A DNA stretch of 50,131 nucleotides from assembly GCA_964504455.1 (NCBI GenBank), contig CAZDDY010000001.1:1-50131 (forward strand). Direction: 5' to 3'. The stretch comes from CAZDDY01 sp964504455. Its GTDB lineage: Bacteria; Patescibacteriota; Minisyncoccia; Phycocordibacterales; UBA9973. The position numbers and the translations under genes were made by a program. The notes under the pieces were generated by a model that made no database searches, was not told where the DNA came from, and saw only the letters and a list, made by a program, of their open reading frames with translations. Shown piece after piece: positions 1 to 8,240 of this stretch (within the stretch, counting starts at the first letter, position 1; the number at the start of each line of letters is the position of its first letter).

Positions 1-117
1 TCCTCAGGTGGACTCGACGGTGCTGGGTGGTACAAATTGACAGATATTCCAAATTTACAAATGTATGATAGTATAGCCAAGATAATCACCAAAGCAGTCG
101 GTATTATTAGTAAGTAA
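1..117 (+). CDS. C-terminal end of an unidentified protein (5' truncated by window)
   Basis: Frame 1 is open from the first base to a TAA at 115-117 and encodes 38 residues ending in KAVGIISK. The piece contains Gly/Trp-rich SSGGLDGAGWYKL and then an amphipathic end. It is too short to assign to a family, and no function is proposed. It is followed by a 72-nt spacer holding a 14-bp palindrome and a short CGCTT/AAGCG hairpin before rnc. The reading is supported only by the open frame and its position upstream of a same-strand gene. Confidence 0.5.
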   Translation, partial: SSGGLDGAGWYKLTDIPNLQMYDSIAKIITKAVGIISK

Positions 118-189
118 TTTTGTGCATACATGCATGTATAAAACGCTTGAAAAAGCGATTGTATCCAGTCATGTGTACGCTAAAAATCC

Positions 190-882
190 ATGGAAGGATT
201 TTCATCGCTCGAAAAAAAATTAGGAATTATATTTAATGACAAAAAATTGCTGACCCAGGCGTTTATTCATCGTTCGTATTTGAACGAAAATTCAAATGTC
301 GGGATCGGGCATAACGAACGATTAGAGTTTTTAGGGGATGCAGTACTCGAACTTGTCGTTACTGACCACCTATTTCGAAGTTATAAAAACGCTCCTGAAG
401 GAGAGTTGACTGCGTATCGATCATCACTTGTGAACACAAATATTATTGGTCAAAAAGCACTTGATCTTGGGTTTGCAGAATATCTTTTGTTGTCTAAGGG
501 AGAAAGTAGGGATATTGGTAAAGCAAGACTCCATATACTTGCAAACTCGTTTGAGTCCTTTGTCGGGGCGCTCTATCTTGATCAAGGATATGAGAAAGCA
601 CGAGCGTTTGTTGAAAGCTCACTTTTCCCAGAACTAGACGTAATAATAAAGAAAAAACTGTGGCGAGATGCAAAAAGTCTTGTTCAAGAAAAAGCCCAGG
701 AAATATATAAAGTGACTCCTTCATACAAAGTGACATCAGAAAGTGGCCCCGATCATGACAAGCGCTTTGTTGTTGGTCTTTATTTCGGGTCTGAACTTAT
801 TGCCCAAGGAAAGGGAAAATCAAAACAGGAAGGTGAACAATCTGCTGCGCGTCTTGCACTAGAAGAGAAAGGCTGGCTGTAG
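190..882 (+). CDS. rnc: Ribonuclease III
   Basis: Double-strand-specific endoribonuclease that processes rRNA precursors and structured RNAs in the cytoplasm as a homodimer. The 230-residue length is normal. The N-terminal RNase III domain (about 1-150) carries the signature HNERLEFLGDAVLEL near residue 41 and the second acidic cluster in NSFESFVGALYLDQGY. A dsRNA-binding domain occupies about 158-228, ending in the GKSKQEGEQSAARLALE helix. The ATG at 190 is preceded by a -10-like TACGCT (176-181) 8 nt upstream, which fits a leaderless or near-leaderless start. smc follows 17 nt downstream, as in the widespread rnc-smc gene order. Confidence 0.97.
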   Translation: MEGFSSLEKKLGIIFNDKKLLTQAFIHRSYLNENSNVGIGHNERLEFLGDAVLELVVTDHLFRSYKNAPEGELTAYRSSLVNTNIIGQKALDLGFAEYLLLSKGESRDIGKARLHILANSFESFVGALYLDQGYEKARAFVESSLFPELDVIIKKKLWRDAKSLVQEKAQEIYKVTPSYKVTSESGPDHDKRFVVGLYFGSELIAQGKGKSKQEGEQSAARLALEEKGWL

Positions 883-899
883 TAAAATAAAGCTATTCT

Positions 900-3128
900 A
901 TGGTCTTAAAATCAATCGAACTTTCTGGATTTAAATCATTTGCTAAAAAAACTGCACTCCAATTTGAATCAAAAGTAACTGCTATCGTTGGTCCAAATGG
1001 AAGTGGAAAATCAAACGTGGTTGAAGCCATTCGTTTTGTTTTAGGTGAGCAATCAATGAAATCACTTCGCGGGAAGGGAGGTACTGATCTTATTTTTAAA
1101 GGCTCAAAAGATTTAAGCGCACTCTCACGCGCGAGCGCTACCATTACATTTAATAATAAAAATAGGATTTTCTCATTCACTGAAACTTCAGAAGGTGTGC
1201 GAAATGTTGATTTTGATGAGGTGCGAATAACGCGTGAGGTATATTCAGATGGCCAAAATAGATATTTGATTAATGGATCAGAAGTGAGACTCAAAGATAT
1301 TGTTGAACTTCTTGCCTCTGTGCATATTGGTGCTTCGGGACACCATATTATTTCTCAGGGGGAAGCAGATAGAATACTCTCAGCATCAAATAAAGATAGA
1401 CGCATCATGATTGAAGATGCACTTGGATTAAAAATTTACCAATATCGTATTAAAGAAAGTGAACGCCGTCTAGAGAAGACTGAAATCAATATGAAGGAAG
1501 TTGCTTCTTTGAGACGCGAACTTGCACCACATCTTTCATTTCTCAAAAAACAGGTAGAAAAAATTGAAAAAGCAGAAGAAATACGGAAAACTCTCGTTGA
1601 TGTGTATCGCGAATATTTTGCAACGGCGCTTTGGCTTGAAGAATCGACACAAAAAGAAATAAATCAAGAGTTAGCCTCTCTCACTGGAGAACTTTCTTTT
1701 CTAGAGAAACAATTAAGTGAAAGTCGCCCGCAAGATGAGAGAATATCTCCATTTGAAGAATCGAAAAGGAAAGTTAACCAAGACCTTATTCATCTTGAAA
1801 ATAAGAAAAACACTATTTCGCACGAGATTGGTCGTGTCGAGGGGATGATTGACGCACTTTCCAGAAGTGAAAAAAGAGAAGACAGTGATACTCCAATTGG
1901 TAGAAAAATAGTTGAAGAGGCGCTTCAAAAAATTAAAAATACACTTCTAAAGGCACTTGAGACGAATACTACTGACGGTATCCGTTCCCATATTCAAGAA
2001 GCAGTCCTTGTTATTGAAGCATTTGAGACAAGTGCTCACGCAGAAGATTTTTCTTCGTCAAAACAGGAGCTTGAAACTTTACATGAGACAAAAGCGAATC
2101 TTTTACAGAGCCTGGCAGTTATTGAAAACGAAAAAGTTAATCTTGATAGAGAAAAAGAAGAGATAAAAAACAAAGAGACTACTTTTTTTGAAAGTGTACG
2201 AGAAATGGAGCGTTCATACTATGAGTTAAAGAACACTTATCAGGAAAAAGAAAATCAGAAGGCATTACTCGAAAATAAAAAAAAGTATCTTGAAACAGAG
2301 AGTGCTAGAACAAAGGAGTATATGCAAGAGGGTGTGCTTCTTTTAGGAACGTTGCTCTCTGGTATCACGGCAAAAAAACCTGAAGATGGTGTGGGTGAAG
2401 AAATCCAGCATGATAGATTTCGACAAATCGAAAGGTTAAAAGTAAAACTTGAAGAAAGTGGAGCACTTGGCGGTGGAGAAACAATAAAAGAATATGAAGA
2501 CACACTTGCGCGAGACCAATTTCTTGCTCGTGAATTAGAAGATCTGACAAATGCTATATCGGAAACAAAACTTCTTATTATTGATCTAAAGACTAAACTT
2601 GATTCTGAGTTTAAGGAGGGAGTGGCTTCTATCAATAAGGCGTTTCAAGATTTTTTTGCAACAATGTTTGGTGGCGGGGGAGCCCATCTTTCAGTAACTA
2701 TTGAACAGAAGCGAAAAAGAAGTGCTGAAGAAGAAGAGATTGAAATTGAAGAGGATGAAGAAGAGGCAGTTGAGCGCGGAATTGAAATTCATGTTTCTTT
2801 GCCACACAAGAAGGTGCGGGAGCTGACCATGCTCTCTGGGGGAGAAAGATCTCTTACTTCTATTGCACTTTTGTTTGCAATGTCACAAGTAAACCCACCC
2901 CCATTTCTTGTGCTTGATGAAACTGATGCTGCACTTGATGAGGCAAATTCACGAAGATATGGAGATATGATTGAAAGACTGTCTAAATTCTCCCAGCTTA
3001 TTTTGGTTACTCACAACAGAGAAACAATGTCTCGCGCATCAATTCTTTTTGGCGTTACACTGGGTGCAGATGGAGCTTCAAAACTACTTTCAATAAAATT
3101 TGAAGAGGCAGAAAATTACGCTAAATAA
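900..3128 (+). CDS. smc: Short SMC-like chromosome segregation ATPase lacking a recognisable hinge
   Basis: SMC proteins are coiled-coil ATPases that organise and segregate chromosomes. The N-terminal head has Walker A GPNGSGKSN (31-39) and a Q-loop region. The C-terminal head has signature LSGGERS (about 645-651) and Walker B FLVLDETDAALDEAN (669-683), so the ATPase looks intact. At 742 residues it is far shorter than the usual 1,150-1,200. Coiled-coil-like arms run about 180-320 and 385-590, and the roughly 60 residues between them (325-385) lack the glycine-rich hinge fold. An acidic insert (EEEEIEIEEDEEE, about 609-621) lies just before the C-terminal head. It follows rnc by 17 nt, and its stop abuts the stop of the convergent gene at 3129. 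An SbcC/RecN-like relative is possible, but the head motifs and rnc context favour SMC. Confidence 0.88.
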   Translation: MVLKSIELSGFKSFAKKTALQFESKVTAIVGPNGSGKSNVVEAIRFVLGEQSMKSLRGKGGTDLIFKGSKDLSALSRASATITFNNKNRIFSFTETSEGVRNVDFDEVRITREVYSDGQNRYLINGSEVRLKDIVELLASVHIGASGHHIISQGEADRILSASNKDRRIMIEDALGLKIYQYRIKESERRLEKTEINMKEVASLRRELAPHLSFLKKQVEKIEKAEEIRKTLVDVYREYFATALWLEESTQKEINQELASLTGELSFLEKQLSESRPQDERISPFEESKRKVNQDLIHLENKKNTISHEIGRVEGMIDALSRSEKREDSDTPIGRKIVEEALQKIKNTLLKALETNTTDGIRSHIQEAVLVIEAFETSAHAEDFSSSKQELETLHETKANLLQSLAVIENEKVNLDREKEEIKNKETTFFESVREMERSYYELKNTYQEKENQKALLENKKKYLETESARTKEYMQEGVLLLGTLLSGITAKKPEDGVGEEIQHDRFRQIERLKVKLEESGALGGGETIKEYEDTLARDQFLARELEDLTNAISETKLLIIDLKTKLDSEFKEGVASINKAFQDFFATMFGGGGAHLSVTIEQKRKRSAEEEEIEIEEDEEEAVERGIEIHVSLPHKKVRELTMLSGGERSLTSIALLFAMSQVNPPPFLVLDETDAALDEANSRRYGDMIERLSKFSQLILVTHNRETMSRASILFGVTLGADGASKLLSIKFEEAENYAK

Positions 3129-5429
3129 CTATTTTTGTATAGGTGCTTCTGGCTGGAAAAATTTATTTTGTGTTGTAGTGTATGTGTTGTATTTTTTTAT
3201 AAATTTATTTTCCGGGTCAACAATAACTTCAAGGGTAAGACCCTCCATTGTTTCTTTTGAAAACGATTGATCAAAAATAAAATTACCAAGACTATATGCA
3301 CTGAGTCCACCTTTATACCTTTCAACACTTTGAGCAACATGTGGGTGGTGTCCAACAACAAGTTTTGCACCTAAGTCTATACTTTTATGTGCTTGTGCAA
3401 TCTGTGCTTCTGTCTCAGGGCTGTATTCATTACCCCAGTGAAATGAGACAACAAGAAAATCAACTTTTCCAACTGCATCAGTAATTATTTTTTCGAAATT
3501 TTCATCTTGGGCAAGTAAAATACCAGACTGATCTTGCGTTGCCTTAAGCCAATTCGGACCAACATCACAAAAACCTATTCGCATACCTTTTACCTCAAGT
3601 ATTTCCGGTTCTTTAGCTTGGTCGTATGTGTCACCAGCTCCTGTGTAAGCAATATTTGCTACATCAAGGCGCCATCTTGTATCATCAAAGGCTTCTTTGT
3701 CCCAGTCGCCAACGTGATTGTTTGCAAATGAAAAAATATCAAATCCTGCCTTTTTTAGTGATTCGAGTGTTTTCGGCTCCATTCTGAATGAATACAAATT
3801 TCTTTTATCCACACCTTTGTCAGAGAGTGGTCCTTCGAGATTACCGAAGAGTATATCTACGTTTTTATAACTATCACCAAGTAGTTCAAAAAGTCGATCG
3901 AAATCCCCGCCAAGATTTTTGTTAACAGAAAATTTCACCCCTCTATCAAGCATAATGTCACCAACAAAACGCATGGTTATCTCATCTTTTGGATCTTCAG
4001 TTGAAATTTTAAAATTACCTGTGCGACTGTATACAACTCTTTTCTTTAAATATGCAAGAATATTTTCTGTATCAGTGAACCGGTCATTTGAGTGTAAAAT
4101 TACAATAGCAATTTCTCTGTTTGAAAGCTCGGACAAAGGGAGAGACCATACACCAGCATACGTTTGGAGTGCTTCGTCTGTAAAGCCAAGCTTACTTCCA
4201 ATTCTGTTTTTATCTTTCACTAGTTTATCAACGTTTTGCCATGTGTGACCCTGAGCACTATAGGATTTTCTACGAGTAATATCCCAGATAAAAGGACGTT
4301 CTTTTGTTATGTATTGTACGAGCGAAAATATATCTCGAGCAGAAGAGACATTTTGTGGCGACAATCCGCTTGGGTCTTTAAAAAAAGTATTATCCATATT
4401 TAGAAGATTAGCTTTTTCGTTCATTCTCTCTAAAAATGTTTGTCTACCACTATGCTCTGCTAAAATTTCAGCAGCAACGTTTGATGAAGGTAATAATAGA
4501 GGGAAGAGAAGTCCCGCTATCTGTATTTCCTCTCCTGGTTTGAAGGTAGATCTCCCATATGTGTTTGCTGCCTGTTTTGATACAGTTGCAAAATCAAATT
4601 GATTCTGTGTCTCAACTGTTGTTATGGCTGTCATAAGCTTTGTAATTGAGGCAATAGGGAATTGTGTATCTATATTTTTTTGCAAAATAATTTCGCCAGT
4701 TTCTATGTCAGCAACAATATATGCATCTGCAGAGACATTTGGTCGCGCGCTACCATCAGGTGCAATGTAGATAGAATTATTTGATATCACACTCGGTTTT
4801 AATGTACTGTCACTATAAATTGAGATTTTTGTATCAAAATCTATCCAATCAAATAACTTTTCAGCGTCTTCTGTTCTCAATCTTATTGCTCCGTTTTTAA
4901 AGGATGTCGAAAGTGGGCGTCCATTTTTATCATGTGGTGTACCATGAATAAAATAGTTACCAAATAAGTGTAAGCTATACGGAAGCCATGCCCCTATTTT
5001 TTCTGAATAATATTCTTCTTCTTTCGTATCAATTTCAAAGAGTCCACCAGGCGTTTCCCAAATAGAATTTTTTTCACCTTTTGCAATAACAGGATAGCGT
5101 GCCTTAGTCTCTCCATCTTCAAAAGCGGTAAGACTCATATCTACAAGATTTATACGGACCATTTTTCCTTTTGCAAAAGGAATAAATTGGTTGTCTGGGA
5201 TATTTTCAAAAGAAATTTTTACTATTGGTTCCTCTTCTGATAATTCTCCGACGTTAATTTTATAGCTTCCTTGTTCGCTTGTTTCGAGACGTTCCGCTTT
5301 TTTGAAGGAGTACCAAGCTTTCATGAAGGGTGCTACGAATAAAAGTGCCATAATAATAAAAAGCACCCCAATTTCGTACCACTCTCTGTTTTGAACCCAT
5401 TCTCTTATTTTTAGCCAACGTTCTCTCAT
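3129..5429 (-). CDS. Membrane-anchored fusion: degenerate L,D-transpeptidase (YkuD) + D,D-carboxypeptidase (DacA-like) + CapA-like phosphoesterase
   Basis: A 766-residue envelope protein with three domains. One membrane helix (about 18-40) is followed by a YkuD-like domain (about 60-205) with HGTP at 162-165. The catalytic cysteine of the family motif (S/N-G-C-I-R) is replaced: the protein reads NGAIRL with Ala181, codon GCA. A serine D,D-carboxypeptidase domain (about 225-450) follows, with SITK (261-264), SSN (315-317) and a weak third motif KLG (413-415) instead of KTG. Residues about 486-750 are a CapA/PGA_cap metallophosphoesterase with FVGDIMLDRG, GNLEGPL, NNHVGDW, HWGNEYSPE, GHHPHV and YSLGNFIFD. 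The start overlaps the stop of the upstream RNB gene by 4 nt (ATGA), so the two are co-translated. A related gene with an intact cysteine lies at 42644-44025. A peptidoglycan or capsule role is inferred. Confidence 0.87.
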   Translation of the reverse strand: MRERWLKIREWVQNREWYEIGVLFIIMALLFVAPFMKAWYSFKKAERLETSEQGSYKINVGELSEEEPIVKISFENIPDNQFIPFAKGKMVRINLVDMSLTAFEDGETKARYPVIAKGEKNSIWETPGGLFEIDTKEEEYYSEKIGAWLPYSLHLFGNYFIHGTPHDKNGRPLSTSFKNGAIRLRTEDAEKLFDWIDFDTKISIYSDSTLKPSVISNNSIYIAPDGSARPNVSADAYIVADIETGEIILQKNIDTQFPIASITKLMTAITTVETQNQFDFATVSKQAANTYGRSTFKPGEEIQIAGLLFPLLLPSSNVAAEILAEHSGRQTFLERMNEKANLLNMDNTFFKDPSGLSPQNVSSARDIFSLVQYITKERPFIWDITRRKSYSAQGHTWQNVDKLVKDKNRIGSKLGFTDEALQTYAGVWSLPLSELSNREIAIVILHSNDRFTDTENILAYLKKRVVYSRTGNFKISTEDPKDEITMRFVGDIMLDRGVKFSVNKNLGGDFDRLFELLGDSYKNVDILFGNLEGPLSDKGVDKRNLYSFRMEPKTLESLKKAGFDIFSFANNHVGDWDKEAFDDTRWRLDVANIAYTGAGDTYDQAKEPEILEVKGMRIGFCDVGPNWLKATQDQSGILLAQDENFEKIITDAVGKVDFLVVSFHWGNEYSPETEAQIAQAHKSIDLGAKLVVGHHPHVAQSVERYKGGLSAYSLGNFIFDQSFSKETMEGLTLEVIVDPENKFIKKYNTYTTTQNKFFQPEAPIQK

Positions 5430-6910
5430 AGGACTAGTTCATAGTTTATCAATTTTTTATCTAAATCGACACGAGAAACTAAGACAGTAATCTGCATTCC
5501 GATGTGAATCTTTATTTTAAGTTTTTTACTTACTGCTTCAAATCTGTTTGGAAAAAGTTTAAAGCTTTTATCAAGATTTTGTTCATGAATAAGCCCATCA
5601 GTTCCGCTTAGTACATCAGAAGCAAAAATACCATGAGTGGTAATACCGGTCACTATAGCTTGTCTTTTTTCACCTATAAAACTTTTCATGTATTCTGTTT
5701 GAACTATACGAAGTGAAAACCTTTCTGCATCCTGGGCTTGTCTTTCAGCTTGGGTAGCATGGATCATAATTTTTTCCATCTCCGCTTCATTTGCATGATC
5801 TGCTTTACCTAAAAGTGCATTGGCTAGAGCACGGTGTGAAATAATATCCGGGTATCTACGTATTGGGGAAGTAAAATGCGTGTAAAGCTTAAAAGCGAGT
5901 GCGAAATGGCCTTTATTCTTTATACTATATCTTGCTTTTGCCAGTGTTCGAAGTACAAGCGATTGGATGAATGCCCCATATGTCTTTAGCTTTGGGTGTT
6001 TTGTAAGTTCAGAAAGAGTTCGTGTATCAATTTTTTTTCCTATTTTAAAACCAAGAGGTTCAAGAACCATTCGCAATGTTTGCACTTTTTCTTTTTCAGG
6101 GAGTTCGTGGATTCTATACGGGAATATATATTTTTTCTTGGTAAGGAATTCAGCAACTGTTTTGTTCGCAAGTAACATAAATTCCTCAATAAGCATATGA
6201 GATTTTGTGAAAACACTTTTAGTTGGTGTGTATGAACGACTGAATTCGTCATACAAGAATGTTATTTCCTCTTGTTCAAGCACTAATGACCCTTCAGATA
6301 TTCTTTTTTCGTTCAGTTTTTCTGCAATTTTTAAAAGTTTTTGCAATTCATCTTTGAATACACCTTCTTTTTTTTCTAAAATTTGATCAACTTCTTCGTA
6401 GGTAAAACGTTTTTTTGAGTGGATAATCGATTTTCCCATCCACGTGTTTTTTATTTTTCCTTGTGTATCAAATTGCCAAACAACACTTATAGTAAACCTA
6501 TCTTCGTTTGGACGAAGGCTACACAAGTCGTTTGATAACACCTCAGGAAGCATCGGAATTACTCTATTTTGCAGATAGATACTCGTGCCCCGTCTTCGGG
6601 CTTCTATATCAAGTATGCTTTTTGGAGTGACAAAATGTGAGACATCAGAAATATGCACTCCTATTTCTATAAAGTGTCCTTTTTGAGAGATAGTTAGAGC
6701 GTCATCAAAATCCTTGGCATTTTTTGGGTCAATGGTCAGGCAAACTTCATTTCGGAAGTCTCTTCGATTTTTAATTTCATCTGCAATGTGCTCTTGCTTG
6801 ATTTTTTCAGCACCCTCGAGCGTTTTTTTTGAAAAGCTTCCCCAGGAAAGATCGTGTACGATTTCTTCTAGCAGTTTTTTGTGTAAATCTTTCTCTTCTT
6901 TTGTTTTCAT
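5426..6910 (-). CDS. rnr: RNB-domain 3'-5' exoribonuclease (RNase R/II family, short form)
   Basis: Processive 3'-5' exoribonuclease of the RNase II/R family. The RNB catalytic domain starts near residue 50 with the metal-binding signature DPKNAKDFDDALTI and continues through GVHISDVSHFV, RRRGTSIYLQNRVIPMLPEVLS and HFTSPIRRYPDIISHR. A C-terminal S1-like domain (about 410-490) contains the TGITTHGIFASDVLSGTDGLIH stretch. At 494 residues it lacks the N-terminal helix-turn-helix and cold-shock domains of full-length RNase R (about 800). The ATG at 6910 lies 8 nt after TATAGT (minus strand, 6919-6924), a leaderless arrangement. It is translationally coupled to the envelope fusion gene downstream and diverges from rpsP. 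Confidence 0.92.
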   Translation of the reverse strand: MKTKEEKDLHKKLLEEIVHDLSWGSFSKKTLEGAEKIKQEHIADEIKNRRDFRNEVCLTIDPKNAKDFDDALTISQKGHFIEIGVHISDVSHFVTPKSILDIEARRRGTSIYLQNRVIPMLPEVLSNDLCSLRPNEDRFTISVVWQFDTQGKIKNTWMGKSIIHSKKRFTYEEVDQILEKKEGVFKDELQKLLKIAEKLNEKRISEGSLVLEQEEITFLYDEFSRSYTPTKSVFTKSHMLIEEFMLLANKTVAEFLTKKKYIFPYRIHELPEKEKVQTLRMVLEPLGFKIGKKIDTRTLSELTKHPKLKTYGAFIQSLVLRTLAKARYSIKNKGHFALAFKLYTHFTSPIRRYPDIISHRALANALLGKADHANEAEMEKIMIHATQAERQAQDAERFSLRIVQTEYMKSFIGEKRQAIVTGITTHGIFASDVLSGTDGLIHEQNLDKSFKLFPNRFEAVSKKLKIKIHIGMQITVLVSRVDLDKKLINYELVL

Positions 6911-6918
6911 CTGTACTA

Positions 6919-6924
6919 ACTATA
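6919..6924 (-). promoter_or_regulatory. -10 box of the RNB exoribonuclease gene
   Basis: On the minus strand TATAGT ends 8 nt before the ATG at 6910. No convincing -35 box is visible (weak TAGGCA, 16 nt upstream). The spacing predicts transcription starting at or next to the start codon. Confidence 0.55.
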
Positions 6925-6952
6925 CTATAAAGCTCCTTTTTGCCTACCGTAA

Positions 6953-6980
6953 TTGACCAAGCTTCAAAATGTGCTACTAT
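6953..6980 (+). promoter_or_regulatory. rpsP promoter (TTGACC-N16-TGC-extended TACTAT)
   Basis: -35 TTGACC (6953-6958), 16-nt spacer, extended -10 TGC TACTAT (6972-6980). Only 6 nt separate the -10 from the ATG at 6987, so the mRNA should be leaderless. This decides between the possible starts at 6969, 6981 and 6987. Confidence 0.75.
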
Positions 6981-6986
6981 ATGCCC

Positions 6987-7289
6987 ATGCTTACTATTAG
7001 ATTGCAACGGACAGGAAGAAAAAATAATGCTTCATTTCGACTCGTATTAACTGACTCAAAAAACGGCCCACAGAGTGGAAAGTTTTTGGCTGTACTAGGC
7101 AATTTTGATGTCAAAGGAGGGAAGGCTACATTTGTCGCAGACAAAATCAAGTCAGCTATTAAGAATGGAGCCCAGGTTTCTGCAACAGTTCATAATATGC
7201 TTATCAAAGAAGGCATCATAGAAGGAAAAAAGAAGAACGTGCTTTCAAAGAAGAAACCAACAGTTAAGAGGAAAGAAAATAAAAAATAG
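6987..7289 (+). CDS. rpsP: 30S ribosomal protein S16
   Basis: Small-subunit ribosomal protein that binds 16S rRNA during assembly. The 100-residue product begins MLTIRLQRTGRKN, the standard S16 N-terminus, and has the FRLVLTDSKNGPQSGKFLAVLGNFD core. The tail is Lys-rich (KKKNVLSKKKPTVKRKENKK). Two upstream in-frame starts (6969, 6981) are rejected because they lie inside the promoter -10 region and add residues absent from the family. rpsP normally heads rpsP-khpA-rimM-trmD; here a pilin-like gene separates it from khpA, and rimM is not in the window. Confidence 0.96.
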   Translation: MLTIRLQRTGRKNNASFRLVLTDSKNGPQSGKFLAVLGNFDVKGGKATFVADKIKSAIKNGAQVSATVHNMLIKEGIIEGKKKNVLSKKKPTVKRKENKK

Positions 7290-7296
7290 TGTAAAA

Positions 7297-7322
7297 TTAA
7301 GTCGTTCGAAAGGACGACTTAA
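7297..7322 (+). terminator. Hairpin with GAAA tetraloop after rpsP
   Basis: An 11-bp stem (TTAAGTCGTTC / GGACGACTTAA, one G-T wobble) closes on a GAAA loop. It is followed by AATTCGTATAT rather than a T-tract, so it is a poor intrinsic terminator. It may act as an mRNA 3' end or processing barrier between rpsP and the pilin gene. Confidence 0.5.
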
Positions 7323-7331
7323 TTCGTATAT

Positions 7332-8150
7332 ATGTTTCAAAAACACCCTCATACACATAGAAACTTAGGATTTACCTTGATAGAGCTTTTAATTGTTATA
7401 GCAATCATAGGCATTCTTGCTGGTGTTATTATGATTGCATTGAATGGGGCGCGAGCTAAAGCGCACGATGCAAATGTGAAATCAACACTCGCTTCTATTC
7501 GAAGTATTGCTGAGGACCAATTTTATCAATATGATCCAAATACATATGCACCAGTATGTCTTTCAGGTCCAGTTGATCTTGTTCTTGGAGATTTGGGAGA
7601 CAAGGAAGGAGTTCTTGAAGCCAATTACCAATGTACATCTACAAACACAGAGTGGGTTGCAATTTTCCCTCTCAAGACAAAACCAGCCTACTGGTGTAGT
7701 GATAGTCTCGGAAGTTCAAGAGAAGTCTCTGGATTTACAACAAGTCTTGCTCCAGATGAATTAAATTGCAAAAATGCAACAGCTCTAACCCCACCTGATG
7801 ATGGTGGAGATGGTGGAGGAGGGGGAAATACATCACCAACACTTATTCTTTCAGGTGCAAATCCGTATGAGTTTTGGTCAACCAGCAATAATCCATTTAG
7901 TGGAAATGCGCATAATAAATACACTGAGCCAGGATACGCTGCATCCGATGCAGAAGATGGCGATATAACAGCAGATGTTGCTGTGACTGGACCAACGCTT
8001 ATTTCAAGTACAAGAACAGGGTGTAGAAAATATACGTATAATTTTACATATTCAGTTACAGACTCAGGAGGTCTTTCCTCTCCAACATTAACCAGAGTAG
8101 TTATTCATAATAGATGTCATCCACCAGATGATGACGATGATGATGATTAA
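7332..8150 (+). CDS. Type IV pilin-like protein with C-terminal Ig-like domain and poly-Asp tail
   Basis: A prepilin signal is clear: a 13-residue basic leader ending in G, then FTLIELLIVIAIIGILAGV with Glu at mature position 5, followed by a hydrophobic helix and an alpha-C region. The pilin head (about 14-150) has cysteine pairs. A Gly/Asp-rich linker (DDGGDGGGGGN) then leads to a roughly 100-residue domain with TEPGYAASDAEDGDITADV and TYSVTDSGGLSS, typical of the bacterial Ig-like/DUF5011 surface fold. The protein ends in seven aspartates. Pilin subunits assemble at the inner membrane after prepilin peptidase cleavage. It is isolated here from other pilus genes. Whether it is a major pilin, a minor pilin or a pseudopilin cannot be told. 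Confidence 0.85.
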   Translation: MFQKHPHTHRNLGFTLIELLIVIAIIGILAGVIMIALNGARAKAHDANVKSTLASIRSIAEDQFYQYDPNTYAPVCLSGPVDLVLGDLGDKEGVLEANYQCTSTNTEWVAIFPLKTKPAYWCSDSLGSSREVSGFTTSLAPDELNCKNATALTPPDDGGDGGGGGNTSPTLILSGANPYEFWSTSNNPFSGNAHNKYTEPGYAASDAEDGDITADVAVTGPTLISSTRTGCRKYTYNFTYSVTDSGGLSSPTLTRVVIHNRCHPPDDDDDDD

Positions 8151-8179
8151 TTGACTCAAAGCAGAGCTAACCGTATACT
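8151..8179 (+). promoter_or_regulatory. khpA promoter (TTGACT-N17-TATACT)
   Basis: -35 TTGACT (8151-8156), 17-nt spacer, -10 TATACT (8174-8179). Transcription should start near 8186, giving a leader of about 40-55 nt. This unit is therefore not leaderless, unlike many neighbours. Confidence 0.75.
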
Positions 8180-8240
8180 GCTATATAAGCAGCAAATCTG
8201 TCGTCACTGCTTTTAGAAGAGAATCTTGTCAAAACATATT

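Noticed and set aside
5426..5429. Alternative genetic code with TGA as glycine (SR1/Gracilibacteria type)
   Set aside because: TGA ends genes where the family ends (the RNB gene here, and the gene ending at 44025 with ATGA overlap), and no conserved positions need TGA as an amino acid.
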